The notes under the pieces are model-generated. The model saw only the letters and a program-made list of their open reading frames with translations, ran no database searches and was not told where the DNA came from. DNA of 6,636 bases from Bordetella parapertussis (GTDB taxonomy: Bacteria; Pseudomonadota; Gammaproteobacteria; Burkholderiales; Burkholderiaceae_C): positions 1 to 6,636 of the forward strand of contig CAMDIP010000074.1 of the NCBI GenBank assembly GCA_945899335.1, in the 5' to 3' direction. The translations under genes were made by a program, and so were the position numbers. Of the stretch, positions 1 through 4,745 are shown piece by piece; position 1 is the stretch's first letter, and the number at the start of each line of letters is the position of its first letter.

Positions 1-138
1 ATGCAAAGCCAACCGATCTGCTGCCTCGGCTGATTCAAGTTTTTCTACTTGGTGTGACCAAGCGTGGTCCAAACCTTGCAAGGCTTCTTGCAAACGATGC
101 GTGAGGATGGCCTCGTAGCTGCCTGGAATCAAGTTCAT
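1..138 (-). CDS. N-terminus of a possible DUF3427-type helicase (partial)
   Basis: Forty-six codons are open from an ATG at 138 to the left edge, so only the N-terminus is visible. The start is supported by a GAGGT Shine-Dalgarno at 145-149, seven bases upstream. The peptide begins MNLIPGSYEAILTHRLQEAL and ends near ADRLALH. From memory, the pattern L-x-PG-x-YE-x(2)-[LV]T-x(2)-L followed by a D-x-x-RLA-x-H stretch resembles the N-termini of large DUF3427 proteins, which carry a phospholipase D-like domain, a superfamily II helicase core and DUF3427. No helicase motif lies in the window, so the assignment rests on this short match. The gene starts 40 bases after mazF on the same strand, with no terminator between, so it could be read from the mazEF promoter. 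It may equally be an unrelated protein; the existence of a gene here is much surer than its identity. Confidence 0.5.
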   Translation of the reverse strand, partial: MNLIPGSYEAILTHRLQEALQGLDHAWSHQVEKLESAEAADRLALH

Positions 139-178
139 TTTTCAACCTCAACAATTCAGTCAAGAATCAACTGCCACC

Positions 179-523
179 TCATTCAATTTGCAGCAAGGCC
201 TTGATCTTGGCACGAACTTCCCCCAGAACTTCATTCGACACCGCCCCTTTGCGTTTGGCTTTGCGAGTTCGCCAGTCCAGTGACTTGACCTGATCGGCCA
301 ACACCGCACCGACTTGTCCCTCCATGTCGGTCAGGACTTCAAAAGGGTAGCCCTTAACCTTGGTGGTCAACGGGCAGCAGACCATCAGCCCCTTTTTGAC
401 GTTGTAGGCCGCAGGACTGAGCACCAGTGCCGGCCGATGGCCGGCTTGTTCATGGCCGGCTTGGGGATCGAATTGCAGCCAAACAATGTCTCCAGCGCCG
501 GGCACATACGTGCGCGTTGCCAT
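179..523 (-). CDS. mazF: MazF endoribonuclease toxin
   Basis: This is the toxin of a type II toxin-antitoxin pair. MazF proteins are sequence-specific ribonucleases that cut single-stranded RNA, often at ACA, and stop translation when the antitoxin is lost. The 114-residue product matches E. coli MazF (111 residues) along its whole length. It has the PGAGDIVW strand at 8-15, the EQAGHRPALVLSP block at 25-37, the PLTTKVKGYPFEV block at 51-63 and a downstream LADQVKSLDWR block. Arg30 and Thr53 align with the known active-site residues Arg29 and Thr52 of the E. coli toxin, so the enzyme looks intact. I chose the ATG at 523 over the TTG at 526 because AGGAAG (531-536) sits seven bases upstream of it. 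The ATG shares its A with the TGA of mazE, which suggests translational coupling. No frameshift or missing segment is seen. Confidence 0.95.
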   Translation of the reverse strand: MATRTYVPGAGDIVWLQFDPQAGHEQAGHRPALVLSPAAYNVKKGLMVCCPLTTKVKGYPFEVLTDMEGQVGAVLADQVKSLDWRTRKAKRKGAVSNEVLGEVRAKIKALLQIE

Positions 524-765
524 CAAAGGTCTTCCTGTCCCACAGGTCCACCAAAGTCCACTTCGTCGTGCGCGTTGTCATCTGTGATGCCCGCCAGCAG
601 GTCTTCCAACTTGTAGTCAGGCTTTTTGGCAGGCTCGATGACAATACGCCCCTTGGTGGCCGTGATGGTGACGTGCTGCTCCAACTCCAGTGCAGCAGAT
701 TTCATGACTGCACTGGGCAGTCGCAGGGCTGGGCTGTTGCCCCATTTGCGGATAACGGCTTCCAT
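523..765 (-). CDS. mazE: MazE antitoxin, AbrB-fold
   Basis: This 80-residue antitoxin neutralises MazF and, as a MazE-MazF complex, is expected to repress its own operon. The N-terminal half carries the SpoVT/AbrB-type DNA-binding signature, with RKWGNSPALRLPSAVM at about 6-21, which closely parallels KRWGNSPAVRIPATLM in E. coli MazE. The IVIEP strand follows at about 41-45. The acidic C-terminal tail (about 62-80, with NAHDEVDFGGP) corresponds to the toxin-binding tail of E. coli MazE, which has NLHENIDWGEP. The start at 765 is firm because a full AGGAGGT Shine-Dalgarno lies at 770-776, four bases upstream. The gene order, antitoxin then toxin with a one-base overlap, is typical of mazEF. 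Regulation is visible upstream as a promoter overlapped by a palindrome. Confidence 0.94.
   Translation of the reverse strand: MEAVIRKWGNSPALRLPSAVMKSAALELEQHVTITATKGRIVIEPAKKPDYKLEDLLAGITDDNAHDEVDFGGPVGQEDL
531..536 (-). promoter_or_regulatory. Shine-Dalgarno of mazF
   Basis: The minus strand reads AGGAAG here, seven bases before the ATG at 523. That spacing is good for the ATG and poor for the TTG at 526 (four bases), so it decides the mazF start. The site lies inside the last codons of mazE, as expected for coupled translation. Confidence 0.7.
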
Positions 766-778
766 GGCGACCTCCTAG

Positions 779-799
779 TGTGTCTACATTGTAGACACA
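779..799. promoter_or_regulatory. Palindromic operator of mazEF
   Basis: Two 10-base arms (TGTGTCTACA and TGTAGACACA) flank a single central T, giving a perfect 21-bp palindrome immediately upstream of the mazE Shine-Dalgarno. It encloses the predicted -10 box (788-793) and the likely transcription start. MazE-type AbrB proteins bind DNA as dimers and autorepress, so this is the natural candidate for the MazE/MazEF binding site. The palindrome is seen directly; binding is inferred. Confidence 0.8.
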
Positions 800-816
800 A
801 GTCAAGCGCATGGCAA
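788..816 (-). promoter_or_regulatory. Sigma70-type promoter of mazEF
   Basis: On the minus strand TTGCCA (816-811) and TACAAT (793-788) each match the sigma70 -35 and -10 consensus at five of six bases, with an ideal 17-base spacer (810-794). Transcription would start near 780-783, giving a short leader before the AGGAGGT at 776-770. The -10 lies within the 779-799 palindrome, so a bound repressor would block RNA polymerase. The -35 begins two bases after the stop codon of the upstream gene. Confidence 0.7.
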
Positions 817-829
817 TTTAACCATGCGC
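806..829. terminator. Hairpin over the end of the fusion gene
   Basis: GCGCATGG (806-813) and CCATGCGC (822-829) form a perfect 8-bp stem around an 8-base loop that contains the TAA stop of the 818-2539 gene. Read on the minus strand, the stem is followed by TTGACTTGTG, which is only moderately T-rich. It would therefore be a weak intrinsic terminator, or simply an mRNA 3'-end structure. It overlaps the -35 of the mazEF promoter. The repeat is seen directly; its role as a terminator is uncertain. Confidence 0.4.
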
Positions 830-2539
830 CCTATTTGATGAGCCCCTCACTATCAACCCCTGCGCAAGATAGTAAGTCGCCAAAACCCACAAACCGGCAT
901 AGGGCAAGGGGCTGACAAACTTATCGATGGCCAGCAAGGTGTCTGACAGCATGAAGCTCACGCTGCCCCAAGCCACCCACACACTCGCGGCAGAACGCAG
1001 ATGCTTGGCACGACCCCAGGCTTGCGCAGCCATGGTGGCAATCACCAACACATAAGCCGCAACCGGCAGACGCAGTTCGCTGGGCAAGCCGTTTTGGTCC
1101 AAGCCTACAAACACCACGGCGGCCACAGAAATAGCGATCGCCACCGCACGCCGACTGCGCAACCAAGGCGCATCTTGTCGAAACAATTGGATATAGCTCA
1201 GGTGCGCCAGCAAAAACGCTGCCAAACCATAGACAAACATGCCTTGCCCCATCAGCAGCACATCACCCGACCACGACAAGGCCAAGGCCGCCATCAACCA
1301 AGACCTGCCCTTCATGCCGGCCGACGCTTGCCAAGCCGCAACCATCAACACAAGCAAAGCCAGGGGCTTGGCCCACAGATACACATCGCTCCAGCCGCAG
1401 GCATTGGCAGCAGTTGCCAAGGCGGCGGCTTGCACAAAAGCACACATCGCAGGCGACAGGCGGTTTTGCAACATGGCGTTCACGCCCCACAAACCCGCCG
1501 CGACCGCCAACACGCAGGTGGCGGCATCGGCCCACACCATGCCATCCATGAACCACAACACTGCCGAAGCACAACTCAGCAACACCACAAACCAAGCACC
1601 GCCCCACCACTGCACCGCAGGTGTTTGCACCGGCTGAAAAGCGGGGAAGTTATGAATTTGAAAGGGCTTGTCGGGGAAACGCTGGGCCACGTCCTCGGGG
1701 CGCCAGCCAGGGTGGCGCAAAAACACCATCACCTTGTCGCGCCAACGCTTGGTATACCAACTGTCTTGAAACATGCTGGCGTACATCTGCATATTGGCCC
1801 ACAAAGGGTCCCAACTGTTGAGCGCTTTGCGGGTGCCGTAAACGCAAGGCTCTTGGGGGTCTTCTTCTTCAAAGCTGCCAAACAGGCGGTCCCACACCAC
1901 CCAAATGCCGCCGTAGTTGCGGTCCAGGTATTTGTCGTTCACAGCATGGTGAACACGGTGGTTGGAGGGCGAGCAAAACCAGCGGTCAAACCACCCCAAG
2001 CGGCCAATGTGTTCGGTATGCACCCAATATTGGTAAAGCAAGTCGATCAGCGCCACGATGCCAAACACCACAGGCGGCACGCCCACCAAAGCCATCGGCA
2101 AATAAAACACCCAGCTGCTGATGGCGCCAGCGCTGCTTTGGCGCAGCGCGGTGGACAAGTTGTAGTGCTGGCTTTGGTGGTGCACCGCATGTCCCGCCCA
2201 AAACACGGCTACCTCGTGGCTGGCGCGGTGAAACCAGTAATAGCAAAAGTCATACAAAACCAATGCCAGCACAACGCCATACCAAGTGCTCCACCACGCG
2301 TCATCGCGCACCAAAGCCACTTGTTCAAACACCAAGGTGTAAATGCCAATGCGCAGCACACGGGTGAAGATGGCGCTGATTTGGCTCAGTATGCCCAGCG
2401 AGATGCTGCTGATGGCGTCGTCTAGACGGTAGGTTTGCGCCGACGCTTGACCTTGTTTGGCCAATCGCCGGCCCCACAACCACTCGATGAATATCAGGCC
2501 AAAAAACACTGGCGACGCCAACACAATGATGTAACCCAT
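818..2539 (-). CDS. AGMO-like di-iron hydroxylase fused to YhhN/TMEM86 domain
   Basis: A 573-residue integral membrane protein made of two enzyme domains. Residues 1-305 form a sterol desaturase/fatty acid hydroxylase domain. Its metal-binding histidines are complete: HRASH (104-108), HAVHH (117-121), HTEH (174-177) and NHRVHH (193-198). The segment after the histidines (YGTRKALNSWDP at 234-245, HPGWRPED at 276-283) and the following hydrophobic part to about 383 resemble animal alkylglycerol monooxygenase (TMEM195), which cleaves glyceryl ethers to an aldehyde and glycerol. Residues about 390-565 match the YhhN/TMEM86 family, whose studied members hydrolyse the vinyl ether bond of lysoplasmalogens. 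Family features are ALSWSGDVLL (419-429, Asp426), FLLAHLSY (442-449), GSVSFMLSD (525-533, Asp533) and YYLAQGLI (556-563). I infer a bifunctional ether-lipid enzyme; substrates are unproven. The ATG at 2539 has only a weak GAG-containing ribosome site, but an in-frame TAA lies 15 bases upstream. It follows mltA after 45 bases and may be co-transcribed. Confidence 0.88.
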   Translation of the reverse strand: MGYIIVLASPVFFGLIFIEWLWGRRLAKQGQASAQTYRLDDAISSISLGILSQISAIFTRVLRIGIYTLVFEQVALVRDDAWWSTWYGVVLALVLYDFCYYWFHRASHEVAVFWAGHAVHHQSQHYNLSTALRQSSAGAISSWVFYLPMALVGVPPVVFGIVALIDLLYQYWVHTEHIGRLGWFDRWFCSPSNHRVHHAVNDKYLDRNYGGIWVVWDRLFGSFEEEDPQEPCVYGTRKALNSWDPLWANMQMYASMFQDSWYTKRWRDKVMVFLRHPGWRPEDVAQRFPDKPFQIHNFPAFQPVQTPAVQWWGGAWFVVLLSCASAVLWFMDGMVWADAATCVLAVAAGLWGVNAMLQNRLSPAMCAFVQAAALATAANACGWSDVYLWAKPLALLVLMVAAWQASAGMKGRSWLMAALALSWSGDVLLMGQGMFVYGLAAFLLAHLSYIQLFRQDAPWLRSRRAVAIAISVAAVVFVGLDQNGLPSELRLPVAAYVLVIATMAAQAWGRAKHLRSAASVWVAWGSVSFMLSDTLLAIDKFVSPLPYAGLWVLATYYLAQGLIVRGSSNRAHG

Positions 2540-2584
2540 GAATCTACTCAGTTAATACAGCAGAGGAGATATTAATGCATGGGT

Positions 2585-3805
2585 TTACTTCGGCCACAAA
2601 GCCCATAAACGCAAGGGTTGCTTCAAGCGCCCCGCCACTTCACCGACTTCGCGACCCGTACCCATGAAAAAATCCGCACGCACAGCACCCACGATGGCGC
2701 TGCCCGTGTCTTGCGCCAACACCAAGCGTGAAAGTGATTGGGTGGGACCAGGGGACACCAACCACAGGGGCGTGCCATAGGGGATGCTGAGCGGATCGAT
2801 GGCCACCGAGCGCCCTGCGACCAGCGGTATGCCTTGTGCGCCGCGCGGCCCGACACTGGGGTCGGCACCCATGGGCTCTTCTTTGAAAAACACATAACGC
2901 GGATTGGTCCAGAACAACTCTTGGCGGCGCTGCGGGTTGCGCTGCAACCACGCCTTGATGCCGGGCCATGAGGCGTCGCGCGTTTCGCCTTTGTCCAGCA
3001 ACCATCTGCCCACACTTTGGTAGGGCTGATCATTGGACGCGGCAAAGCCCACACGAACGGTGCGCACACTGCCATCGGGCTCGGTGATGCGCAGTCTGCC
3101 TGATCCTTGGATGTGCAAAATTAATGCGTCCACTGGGTCGGCCAACCAGGCAATCTCGCGGCCACGCAAAGCGTTTTGTGCCGCTGGCAGGCTTTCAATG
3201 TCTTGGCGAGTGAACCAAGGCTTGCCATTCGCTGCACCCAGCGGGGTGGCATACAAAGGGGTGTTAAAGCCATTGCCCGCCAAACGCTGTGCCTCAAACA
3301 CCGGTTCATAGTAGGCGGTGAGCAAGCCACTGGTTTCACCTTCCAAGGACTCCAAACGGTAAGCCTGCAAGCGGCTGAGCAACAACAAGCGCTGCTCTGT
3401 TTCGCTGGCAATGCTCAGGCGACGAATATCACTGCACAAGGGGGCGAGCAACGTGCCGCTGACATCGCAATTGGCCAACAACATGGTCCACACCTCGGCC
3501 ATGGACTCTTGCGGCCAACCGGGCAACTCTTCGATGGGCACAGGCACCCAGCGGCTTTTGGCCTCACCTTTGACGGGCGGCTCAAAACGTGGCGCAGCTT
3601 GTGGAACAGTGGGCTGACTGAGCGGCGGAGTGGTCACTGGCGCGGGCTTGACGCTTTCAGGTAGCAGCACTGGCGGCACGGAAGAGGGCGCTGGCAGGCC
3701 AGGTCGAGGCACCGAAGAGGCACAGGACACCAGCATGCCTACAATCGCCACGCTCCATGCTGCGCGGTAAGGCAGCGACCAACCTATGCAAAGGCCTGAA
3801 CCCAT
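2585..3805 (-). CDS. mltA: Membrane-bound lytic murein transglycosylase A, lipoprotein
   Basis: MltA cleaves the MurNAc-GlcNAc bond of peptidoglycan, forming 1,6-anhydro-MurNAc ends, while anchored to the inner face of the outer membrane. With the start at 3805 the product has 406 residues. The signal peptide runs 1-27 (Arg14, hydrophobic AAWSVAIVGMLVS) and is followed by the lipid-modified Cys28 in an LVSC lipobox. A Pro-rich linker covers about 33-78. The MltA domain includes GLLTAYYEP (160-168) and ILHIQGSGRLRI (229-240). The C-terminal 3D domain has AIDPLSIPYGTPLWL (335-349), AQDTGSAI (364-371) and RADFFMGTG (376-384). Asp366 should correspond to the catalytic Asp308 of E. coli MltA. Reading could open as far up as 4006, but that would run into the conserved end of the amidase gene and give an implausibly long signal region. 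The ATG at 3856 is a second possibility. No strong Shine-Dalgarno distinguishes them. Confidence 0.92.
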   Translation of the reverse strand: MGSGLCIGWSLPYRAAWSVAIVGMLVSCASSVPRPGLPAPSSVPPVLLPESVKPAPVTTPPLSQPTVPQAAPRFEPPVKGEAKSRWVPVPIEELPGWPQESMAEVWTMLLANCDVSGTLLAPLCSDIRRLSIASETEQRLLLLSRLQAYRLESLEGETSGLLTAYYEPVFEAQRLAGNGFNTPLYATPLGAANGKPWFTRQDIESLPAAQNALRGREIAWLADPVDALILHIQGSGRLRITEPDGSVRTVRVGFAASNDQPYQSVGRWLLDKGETRDASWPGIKAWLQRNPQRRQELFWTNPRYVFFKEEPMGADPSVGPRGAQGIPLVAGRSVAIDPLSIPYGTPLWLVSPGPTQSLSRLVLAQDTGSAIVGAVRADFFMGTGREVGEVAGRLKQPLRLWALWPK

Positions 3806-3926
3806 GCTGATTATTTTGCTCGAAGCCCTTGGCGCTGGCTTGTTGCTGGTACTCATTGTGTGGTGGACCATGTTCCATGGCCGCAGCAATGGCGAACCAG
3901 AAGACAAAGAACGCGACAAGGACTGA
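3804..3926 (+). CDS. Small single-span membrane protein, 40 residues
   Basis: This is the only plus-strand gene I accept. The peptide starts MLIILLEALGAG, has a hydrophobic segment at about 2-24 that ends in the aromatic-rich WWTMF, and closes with a hydrophilic, highly charged tail (25-40, rich in Asp, Glu, Lys and Arg). This is the layout of a small inner-membrane protein. AAGG at 3791-3794 lies nine bases upstream of the ATG at 3804. An in-frame ATG at 3786 would add six residues but has no ribosome site. Its TGA ends exactly where the amidase gene ends on the other strand, so the ORF fills the gap between its neighbours. Its start codon overlaps that of mltA by two bases. I recognise no family with a known function. 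It could still be a chance ORF antisense to an mltA leader. Confidence 0.6.
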   Translation: MLIILLEALGAGLLLVLIVWWTMFHGRSNGEPEDKERDKD

Positions 3927-4745
3927 TCACGCCAGCGGTGAGCGGCGCAGCGGCAACTGCTGCCTGCGCTCGCGCAATTGAGCGATGGACAAATCAGCCA
4001 GCACACAAGCCTCGCCCTCGTCTTGCACCGCTTGAACCTGACCCCAAGGGTCTACCCACATCGAATGCCCCCAGGTGCGACGGCCATTGCTGTGCATGCC
4101 GCCTTGCGCTGCTGCACCCACCCACGCCAAGTTGTCAATCGCACGGGCTCGCAACAACACCTCCCAGTGGGCAGAGCCGGTGGTGTAAGTGAAGGCGCTG
4201 GGTGCGAGCAGCAACTCAGCACCTTGCTGTACCAATTGGCGGTACAGCTGGGGAAAGCGCAGGTCGTAACACACGCTCAGGCCTATGCGCCAAGTGTGGC
4301 CGTCTTTCGAGGGGAAATCTATCACCACTGGCGTGTCACCGGCTTGTAGCACCACGCTTTCGTCATAGCTTTCGCGGCCATTGTCAAAACAAAACAAATG
4401 GATCTTGTCGTAACGCGCCATGCATTGCCCTTGGGTACCGAACACCAGCGTGGTGTTGCGCACATGCGAGCTGTCGCCTGGCACCGCTATGGGCAAGGTG
4501 CCCGCCACCAAGCACACACCATAGGCTTTGGCCATGGCGGCCAAGCGCTGCTGCATGGGGCCGTCCCCAAAAGCTTCGGCGATGGCCAGTTTGTCCGTGT
4601 CGTGCTGACCTAGCAAACAAAAATACTCGGGCAAGACCGCCAACTCGGCGCCCGCTTGGGCGGCTTGCGCCAGCAAACGCTCAGCGGTGTCAAGGTTGGT
4701 CGCCACATCAGTGGTGGAAACCATTTGCAGCAAAGCGGCTTTCAT
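3927..4745 (-). CDS. Nitrilase-superfamily amidase, Nit1-like (probable deaminated glutathione amidase)
   Basis: A 272-residue cytoplasmic carbon-nitrogen hydrolase, the usual length for the Nit branch. The catalytic set is present: Glu40 in AVLPEYFCLLG, Lys114 in RYDKIHLFCFD, Cys159 in GLSVCYDLRFPQLYR, and a second conserved Glu at about 129 in the ESYDESVVLQAG stretch. The KIHLF and CYDLRFP signatures resemble Nit1/YbeM-type enzymes, which repair glutathione deaminated by transaminases. A 2-oxoglutaramate amidase (YafV/Nit2 type) is the main alternative, and the substrate cannot be settled from sequence alone. The reading frame is open up to 4802, but the start at 4745 is right: it removes a non-homologous extension, it is preceded by AAAGGAAG (4753-4760) at seven bases, and its ATGA overlaps the stop of the yhdP gene. 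The two genes therefore look co-transcribed and translationally coupled. Confidence 0.92.
   Translation of the reverse strand: MKAALLQMVSTTDVATNLDTAERLLAQAAQAGAELAVLPEYFCLLGQHDTDKLAIAEAFGDGPMQQRLAAMAKAYGVCLVAGTLPIAVPGDSSHVRNTTLVFGTQGQCMARYDKIHLFCFDNGRESYDESVVLQAGDTPVVIDFPSKDGHTWRIGLSVCYDLRFPQLYRQLVQQGAELLLAPSAFTYTTGSAHWEVLLRARAIDNLAWVGAAAQGGMHSNGRRTWGHSMWVDPWGQVQAVQDEGEACVLADLSIAQLRERRQQLPLRRSPLA

Noticed and set aside
524..526. TTG at 526 as the mazF start
   Set aside because: The following ATG at 523 has better Shine-Dalgarno spacing and directly overlaps the mazE stop.
777..805. TTGACT at 805-800 as the -35 of mazEF
   Set aside because: It is only six bases from the TACAAT box. With a 17-base spacer the -10 would be CACACT, which is poor. 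TTGCCA at 816-811 with TACAAT fits much better.
427..915. 162-codon plus-strand open frame over mazEF
   Set aside because: It runs antisense through mazF, mazE and their operator. Both minus-strand products match known proteins throughout.
1001..2425. 474-codon plus-strand open frame
   Set aside because: It lies antisense to the fusion gene, whose histidine and YhhN motifs are conserved. Its product is rich in His, Gln and Arg with no recognisable domain, typical of a codon-bias shadow.
2563..2667. Plus-strand AGAGGAG followed by an ATG at 2575 and a 30-codon ORF
   Set aside because: The ribosome-site-like sequence is attractive, but the ORF is antisense to the conserved 3D-domain end of mltA and the peptide is a low-hydrophobicity, Arg/Pro-rich sequence with no recognisable feature. 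A chance purine run is more likely.
3806..4006. Upstream extension of mltA to 4006
   Set aside because: It would overlap the end of the amidase gene by 80 bases and put about 95 residues before the lipobox cysteine. The start at 3805 gives a normal 27-residue lipoprotein signal.
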